Shown one piece after another: positions 21,843 through 32,274 of a stretch of 64,000 nucleotides of DNA. How positions within the stretch are numbered: the first letter of the stretch is position 1; each line of letters opens with the position of its first letter. The notes under the pieces were generated by a model, which worked only from the letters and a program-made list of their open reading frames with translations, made no database searches and was not told the origin of the DNA. Source of the DNA: Rhodotorula mucilaginosa (Eukaryota; Basidiomycota; Microbotryomycetes; Sporidiobolales; Sporidiobolaceae); NCBI GenBank assembly GCA_034406715.1, contig CP137874.1, positions 806,001 through 870,000 on the forward strand, written 5' to 3'. A program made the translations under genes and the position numbers.

Positions 21843-23115
21843 ATGAAGTTCACCCTCGCCGCCGCCGCCTTTGCTCTCGGAGCTGCTTCCACCGTCCAGG
21901 CCGCTTCGGTCGGAACCGTCGACTCGGCCAAGAAGCTCAAGCGCGGTCTCTTTGAGAACCTCGTCAAGCGCCAGAGCGTCACCTCGGGCGCCGACGACGC
22001 CACCGTCCTCAACTTTGCGCTCACCCTCGAGCACCTCGAGGCCAAGTTCTACGCCGACGCGCTCGCCAAGTTTGACCAGAACTGCTTCGACCAGAAGGGT
22101 TACTACCACCTCCGTCCTCTCCTCGAGCAGGTCGCGGCGGACGAGGCGGACCACGTTACCTTCCTCACCACCGCGCTCAAGGCCGCCAACGTCACCGCCG
22201 TCCAGCCCTGCGAGTACTCCTGTACGTTCGACCGAATCACCATGTCTTCACAGATCCATGGCGTTGACTCGCCATCCTCATGCCGCAGTCCCGTACACCG
22301 ACGTCCCGGACTTCCTCGCCCTAGCGCAGGTCGTCGAGAACGTTGGCGTTTCGGCTTACCTCGGAGCTGCCGGTGAGTCTCACTGCTGTGCGCTGCTCGG
22401 TCTCAAGAGTTACCTCTGACCTGCTTCTTGCTACAGGCGACATCAGCGACAAGACCTACCTCACCGCCGCCGGCTCGATCCTGACCGTCGAGGCTCGCCA
22501 CAACGCCTTCTTCCGTCTCCTCAACCGCTACACCCCCTTCCCGCAGCCGATGGACACCCCTCTCTCGGCTAGCGCGGTCGTCACCATCGTCTCGCCCTTC
22601 TTCAAGAGCTGCCCGTCCGGCTCGGCGCCGACCATTCCGGGCTTCCCGGCTTTGAACGTCACCTCGACCAAGTTTGCGCTCGGTAGCGAACTCCACATTG
22701 CCCCGGTCAATGCTTCGGCCGTCAACACCCAGGGCACCGTCTACTGCGGCTTTGCTTCGTGAGTTACTGGTACCGCACTATCCTTTCGCCGCCGTGTAAA
22801 AAAATCCGCTCGCTCACCGCTTTCTTTGCGCATTCGTTAGGGGCCTCTCTGCCGGTTTCTCAACCTGGTCGAACGGCAAGTGCATGATTCCGACCCAGAA
22901 CGTCACCGCCCAGGGCCAGAGCTACGGTGAGTCGCTATCTTCCGAGACGCTTCAAACAAGTCCGGTCGCTGACGCTTTTTCGTCGCCTCGTCGCAGTCTT
23001 CCTCACCAAGGGACCGAGCGTCGCCGACGCTTCCGTCCTCGCCGGCCCGGCGATCATCGACACCTCGTACCAGAACGTCACCGTCTCCATCCCGACCGGC
23101 ATGAAGTCTCAGTAA
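21843..23115 (+). CDS. Secreted ferritin-like domain protein (Rds1 type)
   Basis: A five-exon gene. The signal peptide MKFTLAAAAFALGAASTVQA is followed by a short pro-region with dibasic sites (KKLKR, LVKR) that Kex2-like proteases could cut. The mature part carries the ferritin-like four-helix pattern with metal ligands: LEHLEAKFY, ADEADHVTFL (E-x2-H), VENVGVSAYLG and VEARHNAFF (E-x2-H). Late Asn-x-Ser/Thr sites and cysteines fit a secreted glycoprotein. Fungal Rds1-like proteins of this build are stress- or starvation-induced, but their reaction is unknown; that is family knowledge. Introns lie at about 22222-22287, 22371-22436, 22760-22839 and 22926-22996. The start is firm because the signal peptide begins at the ATG. 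Confidence 0.88.
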
Positions 23116-23837
23116 ACCCGCCCCTCCCTCTCTCTCTCTCTCTCTTTTCTCTGTCCCCCTTCGTTCTTTCTCCCAAAGCTTTCCAGGGGTCTTGAGCTCG
23201 TAAATATACCATATCTCTTGCTGGTAACCATTAGTTTGGACCGTTTGATATCTGAAGCCCAGGCACAAACCTGCTGTAATTACTTTGAACAGCATCGTTC
23301 GCTCCCTCCTCTGCGCAGTTGAGAGGCTTTGATCTCGAGCTATGCGGGTGTTCAGCGTCGCGCTTTGTGTAGACTTACCCGCTTCTGCACTCCGGGTAGA
23401 ACTTCCGTGCATATTGGCGGACAGAGAACTTCCGGATCACGCCAACGAGCGATTCGCTGGGCGCGGGCGTCGGCGAAGATACATCTGCGTGCTATTCTGC
23501 TGTTCACGCATAGGATGGAACAGCTCGAGAGGCTTCCTTTTGCGATTCGTTTGTCCGGAGGTACACATGAAATAGCGCAACAGCAGAAGCTGCGACGTCG
23601 ACGGAGTCGGATGCTCGTCTCCATTTCTAAAGTGCAGCCGGCGACTCGCACTCGTGCACAAGAGCAGGTTCTTTGCATTTCAAAAGATGTGTCAAGCATA
23701 ACGAAGAAGAGGATATACCACAAGCGAAGCGAGAGAGGGCGCAAGCGAGGAAAAGGACGACAAAGAAGAGAATCAAATGGCAAGCAAACGAGCAGGCAGG
23801 CGAGTCTTCGGATCTCCGCGCGTCCTCAGCGTTCTTC
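23116..23837. other. Convergent intergenic region between the Rds1-like gene and FB5
   Basis: A 722-base stretch with 3' ends of two convergent genes and a CT dinucleotide run near 23130-23145. Frames of up to about 280 codons cross it but show no family motif and overlap FB5 coding on the opposite strand. Nothing else can be supported. Confidence 0.5.
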
Positions 23838-25256
23838 CTACGTCGCAGCGTTGCCGAATTCGAGGGCGCTCATGTTGGCGCGCAAACGATCCGCCTTCTC
23901 CGACACGTATTTCTTGAGCCACTCGAGGACCTCCGGTGCAAACCTAGTCGACAGGTCCTCCTCCGTCTTCTCCACCTGTTCGAGCATGAACTCGGCAAGC
24001 GCGGTGTTGGGGGTGGCGGTCAAGTCCGCGCAGTCGACCGCCGAACCGGTCACTTGGATGCCGTTCGCGTCGGCGTGGACAAGGGCGAGACGCAAGCCTT
24101 TCTCCGTCCCCCTATTGGGCCAAATTGGCCCAATCTTGTTGCGCAGCTCCAAGAGGAGTTCGTGGATAAGTCCTGGATAACAATACCCGAACTCGCAGCC
24201 CTCCAGCTGCTGGGCAGTTTCTTCCAGACTCGGACCGGAGACGTGATCGAGGCGGATCTGGCGTAGGGGCGGTGGGCGTGCTGTTCCGGTGAGGGCTTGA
24301 AGTATGCGGTCGGTTACGCTCGCGCGAGTGCCAAAGCCGATTGATTCGAGAGTCGCCGTCGGGAGGTAGGCGATTAGCTCATCTTCGATAAAGGTTTGCG
24401 GGCCGAGGTCGAGGTGACGAAGGGGAGGCAAGCCCGAGAGGTACCCGCTCAATACCCCGAACCCAGAACACTTTGACAGCACCTTCAGGCTTGTGAGGCT
24501 CGAGGATGAGTGCGAGAGAATGGCGGACACGGCCGAGATCGATTCGAGCTGAGGGATCGTGATGTGCAGAGTCCGCAAGCTGGGCAGGGCGTCTCGCAAG
24601 GACAAGGCGGCGGTTTCGAAGGTCTCAACCAAGATACGATCAGTCGTGTGCAGCTCTTCGAGCTTCGGCAGCGAAAAGTGCGGCGCGGCGAGGGCAATCG
24701 TGCGAGGGTGAACCTCGGGCGCAGAAGCCCAGTCGCTGCATTCAAGCACGCGCAGCTCGAGGTGACAAGCCAAGTGCGTCCAAAGGTCTGGCTGGTGCTG
24801 CGGATCGGTGGTCCAGTGAAGCCGCATCTTGAGCGAGCGCAACGATGGCGATGGCAGTGTCGCTAGGACGGCGTTCGCTTCACCGGTCGTCATTCCGTGC
24901 AAAGTCAGCTCCCTCAGCTGCGAGAGGGTGCGTATTGTGGCTTGCACCCGTTCGCGAGCAAGAATCCTGGTTCCGTGCGGACGCTGGATCAGGCCGGTGT
25001 CGTACATCCCCATTTTGCTGACGAGCTGGCCGACCGACGGGTTCTCTTTGACCGCGTTCTGAAACTGCCGCGACGCGGCTGCGCCGAGGACGACATCGCG
25101 GTAGAACAGCGGCTTGACGATCTTGTAGACGCGACGGCAAACCGACAGAACGGGGACGAGCGGGTGAGGCCCCTGAAGCGGCTCTGCCAGGAAGTCGAAG
25201 ATGTGGTCGAGGAGCTCGTCCGGGAGCGAGAGCAGCGACGCCTCCTGTCGCGTCAT
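23838..25256 (-). CDS. F-box/LRR-like protein FB5 (family A), intact
   Basis: A 472-residue single-exon protein, the same length as FB2. The start MTRQEASLLSLPDELLDHIF was chosen by alignment with FB2; an in-frame extension to 25400 exists but is not conserved. The F-box is followed by SVCRRVYKIVKPLFYRDVVL, leucine-rich strands (LRELTLHGMTTGEANAVLATLPSPSLRSLKM) and a C-terminal module (GTEKGLRLALVHADANGIQV) whose last part is altered: the W-x3-F pair is missing (ADLTATPN) and the end reads FAPEVLEWLKKYVSEKADRL. It is on the opposite strand and 15 kb from the main array, which points to segmental dispersal. The SCF adaptor role is inferred. Confidence 0.85.
   Translation of the reverse strand: MTRQEASLLSLPDELLDHIFDFLAEPLQGPHPLVPVLSVCRRVYKIVKPLFYRDVVLGAAASRQFQNAVKENPSVGQLVSKMGMYDTGLIQRPHGTRILARERVQATIRTLSQLRELTLHGMTTGEANAVLATLPSPSLRSLKMRLHWTTDPQHQPDLWTHLACHLELRVLECSDWASAPEVHPRTIALAAPHFSLPKLEELHTTDRILVETFETAALSLRDALPSLRTLHITIPQLESISAVSAILSHSSSSLTSLKVLSKCSGFGVLSGYLSGLPPLRHLDLGPQTFIEDELIAYLPTATLESIGFGTRASVTDRILQALTGTARPPPLRQIRLDHVSGPSLEETAQQLEGCEFGYCYPGLIHELLLELRNKIGPIWPNRGTEKGLRLALVHADANGIQVTGSAVDCADLTATPNTALAEFMLEQVEKTEEDLSTRFAPEVLEWLKKYVSEKADRLRANMSALEFGNAAT
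24114..24134. other. Perfect 10-bp-arm inverted repeat within FB5
   Basis: The arms ATTGGGCCAA and TTGGCCCAAT are separated by a single A. The site encodes IGPIWPN in FB5, a segment that varies in other copies. It may be a coincidence of coding, but it could form a compact hairpin. Confidence 0.6.
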
Positions 25257-25891
25257 CTTGCGAGGGCTCGTGTGGTCGTCTCTTCTGAGCAAGTGCTTGT
25301 GCGGGAGTCGACTACGAGGGAGCGGCGGGCGGAGCGCGAGGTCGGCGACGAGTTGATCTGCGGAGCGACAAGGGGCCTTGTCAGCCAGTTCAATCGGCAA
25401 GTTCGTCGACGCGACGTTTCACTCACCTTGCTATATCGCCTTGGTGGAGCAGAAGGCGTCTCGACGGGTACTCTTGCGCTGCCGATTCAGGTTTGAGCGG
25501 CTGCGGTAGCGATGAGGCGAAACAGCTCGCGAGTGGGGCCGGAAGCGAGTGAGCGGGCGTAGGGCGGGCGAGAACCTTGAGCCCTGCGAGGTTTCCTTCG
25601 GCGAGGCGATTCTGCTGAGGTGCGAAATGAGAGTGGGAGCGGAATTAAAAGCCGATGCTGCTGCTTCTTCGTCCTAGCTTTCGCATCCCGGGCAATCCCG
25701 AAGTTTTTATTAACGATATTACACGACAAAAGGAAGGAAACAGAGCACAAAGGAGAAGGCGACACGAAAAAAAACGGCCAACAACGAGAAACAGACAGCG
25801 GGGAATTAGAGAGAAAGGGTGGTTGTCGTAGCTTGCAGGTGGATCAGCGTCCCAGAATGCTTCACTGCGTCGTTGTCACGCCCGAGGGTGC
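25257..25891 (-). promoter_or_regulatory. FB5 upstream region / FB6 3' flank
   Basis: A 635-base stretch between two minus-strand family A genes. It includes the presumed FB5 promoter and a locally AT-richer patch (about 25700-25790) that is unusual for this GC-rich window and probably belongs to the FB6 3' flank. No gene is supported. Confidence 0.45.
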
Positions 25892-27253
25892 TCATGCGCG
25901 CGGGCGCAAGAATTGGATCTGGTCCGGCGCGTGTTCCTCGAGCCACGCGACGACGGCCTTTCGTCCAAACCTTGCCATCACTTCGTCGTACCGGCCCACC
26001 AATTGCGCATCTTCCATCAGATAGTCGACGAGGAGGCGATCGAATTCGACGTTCCAATCGACGCAGTCGAGCGCCGACCCTGTCACCTCGATGCCGTTCG
26101 CGTGCGCACCGGCGAGCGCACGACGCAAGCCTTCTTCGGTACCGCTGCCCGGCCAGTTCGGGCCGAGGTCGTCGCGCACCTGGCCCGCAGTTGTGCTCAG
26201 GCTGGCCGCTCCGAACCGTTTGAAGGACCGTTCGATCTCCTCCGACTTGGAGGCGTCGATGTGATCGAGGCGGATGCGGCGGAGTTGCGGCGGGCGCGCT
26301 CGCCCGGCGAGTTTCTGAAGGACGCGGTCGGTCACCCAGGTGTAATAGTCGAACCCGATCGACGTTAAATTCGCCGTCGGGAGATACGCCAGCAGCTCGG
26401 CTTCGTAAAAGGTTCCCGGACCGAGTTGGAGGTGACGAAGGCTGGCCGGCAAGGCCTGGAAGTACCGACTCGGGATCCCATGCCCGAGGTTGTTTGGCAG
26501 CTTCAAGGTCGTGAGACTCGAGGGTGGCTCGGAAAGAATGGTAGTAATGGCGGGCATGAGATCGGGCTGAGTGATCATGAGGTGCAGTTCCCGCAAGCTG
26601 GGCAGGAATTGTCGAAACGGTTCGGCGGCGCCGAAGGTCTTGATGAGGAAGGAGTCCGAGATGTGCAGCTCGACGAGTCGCGGCAGTGCTCCCTTCGGTG
26701 CGGCGGGTGCCGTTACGGGAGAGTTCGGATCCGCCGCATTATCGCAAGTGTCGATTTTGAGGACGCGCAGGTCGGAGAAACGCGACGTAAGATTCCATAG
26801 GTTTTGCCTCTGGAGGGGATCGATGACATTGGCGAGTTGCAAATCCAGTTGTCGTACGGACGGCGACGGTAGTGCCGCCAGAACGGCGGACGCCTCGTCG
26901 AAAGTGGCGCCGTGCAGGGTCAGCTCCTTCAATTGCGTGAAGGTGCGTATCGTCGCCTCGCTCAGCTGTAGGCGGGGACGGTCGAGGGCCGAGTCGGTTG
27001 TGCGAATCGTCAGGCGGCCGACAAGCTGACCAACTGACGGGTTCTGCTGGATGACGGCCTCAAAGCAAGCCATCGCGTCCGCGTCGGAGCCGAGGATGAC
27101 CTCGCTGTACAGGATCGACTGAGCGGCATTGCGTACACGGCGGCAGACCGATAGAAGCGGCACAAGCGGATTACCGCACGTCCCGAACCGCTGCGCGCGG
27201 TAGTCGAAGGTCCGGACAAGGAGTTCGTCCGGGAGCGAGAGTAGCGACGGCAT
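25892..27253 (-). CDS. F-box/LRR-like protein FB6 (family A), intact
   Basis: A 453-residue single-exon protein starting MPSLLSLPDELLVRTFDYRAQRF, with a shorter leader than its relatives. The F-box is followed by SVCRRVRNAAQSILYSEVIL, leucine-rich strands (LKELTLHGATFDEASAVLAALPSPSVRQLDLQL) and a complete C-terminal module (GSGTEEGLRRALAGAHANG; DCVDWNVEFDRLL; MARFGRKAVVAWLEEHAPD). Together with FB5 it forms a two-gene head-to-tail minus-strand subarray. The SCF adaptor role is inferred from the F-box only. Confidence 0.85.
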   Translation of the reverse strand: MPSLLSLPDELLVRTFDYRAQRFGTCGNPLVPLLSVCRRVRNAAQSILYSEVILGSDADAMACFEAVIQQNPSVGQLVGRLTIRTTDSALDRPRLQLSEATIRTFTQLKELTLHGATFDEASAVLAALPSPSVRQLDLQLANVIDPLQRQNLWNLTSRFSDLRVLKIDTCDNAADPNSPVTAPAAPKGALPRLVELHISDSFLIKTFGAAEPFRQFLPSLRELHLMITQPDLMPAITTILSEPPSSLTTLKLPNNLGHGIPSRYFQALPASLRHLQLGPGTFYEAELLAYLPTANLTSIGFDYYTWVTDRVLQKLAGRARPPQLRRIRLDHIDASKSEEIERSFKRFGAASLSTTAGQVRDDLGPNWPGSGTEEGLRRALAGAHANGIEVTGSALDCVDWNVEFDRLLVDYLMEDAQLVGRYDEVMARFGRKAVVAWLEEHAPDQIQFLRPRA

Positions 27254-27737
27254 CTTTTTGGCGAGAGCTGCTGGGGTCGGATCCTAGGTCCGACGCGTGC
27301 GAACGGCGTAGGCCCCTGGAGAAGGCGCTGGGAGCAAGAGCGTGGGGGTTGGGTGATGGTGCGGAGACTGGGAGGACTGTTTGCACGTCAGCGACCTCTT
27401 GCGCACCGCGTCCGAGCCCCACACCATCTCACCTAGCGAGGGATCCTTGCACTCGAGTGCGTCCGAGCGCAACGCGATTGCCAGTGGTTTGCGGAGAGGG
27501 AAGAGCGAGTTGGGTCAACATTGGGCCAACATGTCAATCGCCCGAATTGACATCTCCGCCGCCTGTCTTGGCCTGTCCGAGTCTTTGTGCAGAAATATGG
27601 GTCTATGTTACGACAATAAGCTACAGATCGGAGGCAGGCCAGCACAGTTGGGCCGGCCGAATCTTTCGAGCGAACCTGCAAATCATGCGAAGAAAATGCG
27701 CGAACAAATGCGGGATGCGTCGTCTTGAGCGAGCACT
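27254..27737. other. FB6 promoter / SLD5 3' flank, with a short hairpin
   Basis: A 484-base stretch between FB6 (minus) and the end of SLD5 (minus). No gene is supported. A perfect 8-bp stem (ATGTCAAT at 27531-27538, ATTGACAT at 27546-27553) with a 7-base loop is the only structured element seen. It could be a protein-binding palindrome in the FB6 promoter. Confidence 0.5.
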
Positions 27738-29078
27738 CTAGATGAGCTCGATGTCGCCCGCTTCGAGCAAAGCCCGGATGGTGCTATACCGGCACATGTG
27801 TTGCGAACCGGCGGTGAAGACGAACGTTTCGCCGCTGCGAGAGAGACGGTGTCACTTCGTCAGTGGCGGGAATCATGGCGCACGACCATGCTTCGGGGTG
27901 ACGAGACTCACTCGGGAAGGACGACGGGCGCGCAGTCTTTGCGAGCGCGGATAAAGACGGGTTTGGAAAAGTCGGGCGTAGGCACTGTTTATTTCGGTTT
28001 CTGGAGGTCAGCAAAGCGACTCGGGCTAGCAGAAGAGCAAGGGAGCGCACTAGGTGGAGGCTGTCGCGCGATCTGTTCGGGCATGGCGTCCATCGCGCAC
28101 GCATCCTGATACGCCTTGACGAGCCGAACGTAGCTGCGCGGACAACAAGACGAGAGTGAGTTTCGGCGAGGCTGCGGCTTCTCGAGGAAGAGAGGGGCTG
28201 ATACCGCTTACCCTTCGGCGTGGGCAATCTCGTTGGAGTATAATCGTTGCTTCACGTCGGCGAGCGAGAGGTAGTACTCCGGGCATTGCTCGAGCTGGTC
28301 ATAGCGGGAGGGACGAGGTCAGGAGACGGTTACTTTTTGCCCCGTCCAACCCGAGGAATGAACGCACCTTCCATATCCGCTCGCGGGTGTACATCTTGAG
28401 GACGTGGGATGCGCGCATGTTCTCCGTGGCGACGACTGTCGCGGCGAGGTAGAACGATTCGTCCATGCCGGCGGTCGACTGCGCTTTCCGCACCAGCTCT
28501 TTCTGCAGGGACAGGGTCAGCGATCCGGGCCGTATGCCGACGAAAGGAGTCACACCCACTCTTCTTGCGAGATCCTTGACGACTCGCTCGACGACCTTTG
28601 TCGGGAACTTGAGCAGTTCCGGCGCGCCCATCTCGTTCTGCCACGCCCTCAACAATTGCTGGACGTTCCGGCCGTCTCGTCCTCTCGAGGAACCGCCCGC
28701 CAAGATATCGTCCAGTGAGGGCGAGTCTCCCCTCGTACTCGCATAGCCATTGGTGGTGTTGCCTCGGAGTGCGCGGACTGAACTGCCACCGCCTGCTCCT
28801 GCTGCTGTCGCACCACCCGTGACGCTCGAGACTCGTCCTCCGCCTGCGGTACGCCCGCCAGTCGCGACCGAGCTGCCTCGCTCATAGCTGTCGTTCGCTT
28901 CGGAGCCCTGTGCCGGTAGCGGAGGCAGGAACGGCGACTGGCTTCGGAGGTTGAGCGAGTCGTAGTCGAGCGAGTCTGGTCGAGGTGCGCGGTCGCTTTG
29001 GAGCGACTCTTGACCGGTCTCGAGGTCAACGAGATCGTCGTCGTCGTCGTCAAAGAAGCCTCGCCCAGGCCGACTCAT
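27738..29078 (-). CDS. SLD5: GINS complex subunit Sld5
   Basis: Sld5 is one of four GINS subunits that with Cdc45 and Mcm2-7 form the replicative helicase. The start at 29078 gives MSRPGRGFFDDDDDDLVDLE, then about 125 residues of Ser/Gly-rich, probably disordered sequence that is longer than in yeast. The conserved A-domain follows (LLRAWQNEMGAPELLKFPTK; KVVERVVKDLARR; SFYLAATVVATENMRASHVL; MYTRERIWK). Later exons encode EQCPEYYLSLADVKQRLYSN and the B-domain (KPVFIRARKDCAPVVLP, then GETFVFTAGSQHMCRYSTIR and LLEAGDIELI). The exact C-terminal GDIELI ending is typical of Sld5. About four introns are present. Confidence 0.9.
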
Positions 29079-29702
29079 CCTCGGTGCGGGCCGGGTTGTC
29101 TATGGCTGGGTCGAGGTTTTGGTCGACCGCGCCTCGACGCGAGCAAGGAAGCTGCCGCGGACTCCGCGGAGATAGCTCACGCGGTCGGTCTCCTTCCAAT
29201 TGGGTCTTTGTTCTCCTCCTTGCCTGCGCTCAGTACGCTCTAGCACATGTACTCACGCACATTTGCTCTAAGCTGCTGCGGGAAAACCTGTGCACGTCGA
29301 TCGCCCTGCAGGTGATCTGGGGTCGGCGTGCTCATAAAGCGCGGGGCTCTGCCGTTCCTCCGCACGTGAAAACTCTGCTCGGTCTTCCTGCGCGCGGAGA
29401 GCTGGGTGGCGTGCTCATTCGAAAGCTTTTGCACCCTCGGCGTGGTGGCACGACTTGCTGCTTCGTTCGCACGCACTCACCCCCTACGATACGCAGCTGT
29501 ACACGCGCCTGGCCCGCTTGCTACTGCGCTTGCTTTGATCGACGCACACAACAACTCCTCGAGCTCGACGGCTTGAACCTCGATCGCATCATCTTCCGCG
29601 ACCTCGAAGAAGCTTGATTCGGCGGCCCACGCCCCTTGGTTCCCTCGCTGCATAGCCATCCCCACGACCACCAACTCAACCGCACGAACGAGTCGCCGTC
29701 AG
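29079..29702. promoter_or_regulatory. Divergent promoter region between SLD5 and the amino-acid permease
   Basis: A 624-base stretch between divergent start codons. A frame ending at 29617 (LLELDGLNLDRIIFRDLEEA) reads like protein over 20 residues, but it has no supported start or family and is treated as chance. Nothing else is supported. Confidence 0.45.
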
Positions 29703-32018
29703 ATGTCGCCCCCTTCTCCGGTCATCGACCACACCCCGGCCGTGCCACCCGCGCCCGTCGCCGGCTTGCACGACTTCAAGCTCCACCACCACCATGATCC
29801 CGAGAAGGCTTCTCCCGCCGGGAGTGTCACCTATGGAGGCGAGGACGCCGTGCCGGGACACGGACCGCAAGAACCGCAACTCGCGCGGAGGTTGAACGCG
29901 AGGCAGATCACCTTTATCGGTTTCTCGGGCGGTATCGGTACAGGGTGCGTTCACCGTCTTCGGTATGCGGTGGCGATGTGACGGCAAGCTAACGACTTGA
30001 GCACCGCTCGGCAGTCTCTTCGTCGGAGTCGGATCCGCCTACGCGAAATCCGGTCCGGCTGGTCTCTTGCTGTCAGTCCACCTCCCATCTCGAAACTGGC
30101 CAAGGGCTGTCTGACTGACCTGTCTACTCCATGCAGTGCATACGGCGTGGTGGGATCGATCTTGTGGTGTGTCATGCAGAGTATCGGCGAGTTGGCCACG
30201 CTCGTGAGTCTCAACCCCTTCTTGCGTGCGGTCAACCTGAGTCTCACCGATTGTACCGCTCCGAATATAGATCCCTACAGCCGGTTCTTTCCCGCATTGG
30301 GCGACTCGGTTTATCGACCCGGCTGTTGGCTTCTCCCTCGGTCCGTCTCGAATCTCTTCCCCCGAATTCTCTTTGTGGCGAATCAATCATCCTGACAACG
30401 ACGACCCCACCCCCGCAGCTCTTAGTTACGGATACTGCTACACCATCGCCATCGCATCCGAAGTGTCTGCCGCCTCTGTCATCGTCTCATACTGGACCGA
30501 CATCTCGCCAGCACTCGTCATTTCCATCGGTCTCGCCTTGATCCTCTTCATCAACCTCATGCCCATCCGATTGTACGTCTATACCAGTCCCGCTCTTGCG
30601 GTCCCGCACTGACCTCGCCCCTCACAGCTATGGAGAAGCCGAGGTCGTTTCTGCCATCGTCAAGATTACTTGCTTCCTCGGGTTGATCTTCACTTCGCTC
30701 GTCATCACTCTCGGTGGTGCGCCGAACCACGAGCGGATCGGCTTCCGTTACTGGAACAACCCGGGCCCCTGGACCAACTACAACGGTGAGCAGCGCTGGC
30801 CGCTCGTTTGGAGCAGATCCGTCAGAAGCTGACCCTGGAGCGTCGTTCCATTGGTCAGGCATCACCGGACCGAAGGGCCACTTCCTCGGTTTCATGGCCG
30901 CCTTCGTCAACGCCTCGTTCAGTTTCATCGGTATCGAGACCGTCGTCATCGCCGCCGCCGAAGCCGAGAACCCGCACCGTTCGATCCCGAAAGCCGCCCG
31001 CCGCGTCACGTACCGGATCTCGTTCTTCTACATCCTCGGCGCCATCTTGATCGGCATGATCATCGACCCGCGCGACCCGGGACTCGTCTCGGGTGCTGGC
31101 AACGCCAACGCGAGTCCGTGGACGCTCGCGATCAAGCAGGCCGGAATCTCGGCCCTTCCCTCCATTGTCAACGTGCGTAAACGTCTTGCGCCTGGTGCGC
31201 GCTCGCTCATACTGACGCGATCTATCTGTCACAGGCCTGCATTCTCATCTCTGCCTGGTCCGCCGGTAACAGCTACTGCTGGGTCGGCGCCCGCATGATC
31301 GTCGCCATGACCACCGACCGTCAGCTGCCGTCCTTCTTCGGCATCACGAACAAGTACGGCACCCCGTACTACGCCGTCGTCGCCTCCTTCCTCTTCGGTC
31401 CGCTCGCGTACCTCTCGCTCGGCAGTGGCGGCGCCTCGCAGGCGTTCGCGTGGCTGCAGAACCTCTCGACCGTCGCGGGCTTGATCGCCTGGGCGACGCT
31501 CTGCTTCGCCTTTATCCGGTTCTACAAGGGCTGCAAGGTCCAAGGGGTCGACCGCGCCTCGTTCCCGTGGAAGGGACCGTTCCAACCCTTCACGGCGTGG
31601 TACGGCTTCATCGGCAGTGTCATCATCACGCTCGTTTCGGGCTTTTCCGTCTTCCTCAAAGGCAACTGGGACGTGCAGAACTTTGTGAGTTCCACACACA
31701 CCCGTTCTTGCTATCGGAACCTGGACCCGGAAAGCTGACGTGACGCCTCCTCGCAGATCGCATCCTACATCGGTATCCCCATTTTCATCGTCCCCATCAT
31801 CCTGTGGAAGGTGTTCAAGCGCAGCAAGGTCAGTCCTCTTTTCTTTCTTTCCGTCATAAACTCTTTCGGCCTCGGCTGGACACTCATTCTCTTTGCCCAC
31901 ACAGTTTGTCCGCGCGCGCGACATGGACCTGTGGTCCGGCCGCCTCGACTCGTCCAAGCTGCCGGTTCCCCCGACGCCTCATACGCCGTGGGAAAAGTTC
32001 ATCGACTGGCTTTTCTAG
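29703..32018 (+). CDS. Amino-acid permease (fungal YAT/APC superfamily)
   Basis: A plasma-membrane amino-acid/proton symporter of the yeast amino-acid transporter type. The N-terminal hydrophilic tail contains HHHH and ends LARRLNARQITFIGFSGGIGTG, the conserved substrate-binding TM1 segment. The later exons give GLFVGVGSAYAKSGPAGLLL, YGVVGSILWCVMQSIGELAT, then IPTAGSFPHWATRFIDPAVG, a motif typical of these permeases. Further hydrophobic segments follow (SAIVKITCFLGLIFTSLVIT; AAFVNASFSFIGIETVVIAA with AEAENPHRSIPKA; ACILISAWSAGNSYCWVGAR). The C-terminus is short (PPTPHTPWEKFIDWLF). About nine introns of 45-90 bp are present. Substrate specificity cannot be read from the sequence. Confidence 0.9.
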
Positions 32019-32274
32019 ATCGACTGTGTTACGCTATAGAGCTTTCTCTTTCCCACCATACATACTATATCTTACATCTTCTCCTCGGGATGCGGGCCTT
32101 TTTTGTAGACCTAAAGGCTCGCCGTTATCGTTTCTTCTCAATCATTTCCACTGGGGCTGGGTACACGCTCTTCAACGGAGCATGTCGTTGTACCATCATC
32201 TTCGCACTCGCTTGAAATGACATCCAACTGTCATTTTTTCTCATTCCATCATCTTGGTCTTGTCTAGCGAGGGA

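Noticed and set aside
25257-25400. Longer N-terminus for FB5 starting at 25400
   Set aside because: The 48 extra residues have no counterpart in other family members, whose starts lie directly before the F-box.
28985-29617. A 210-codon plus-strand frame between SLD5 and the permease
   Set aside because: It begins inside the SLD5 first exon on the other strand, and only its last 20 residues look protein-like; no start or splice support.
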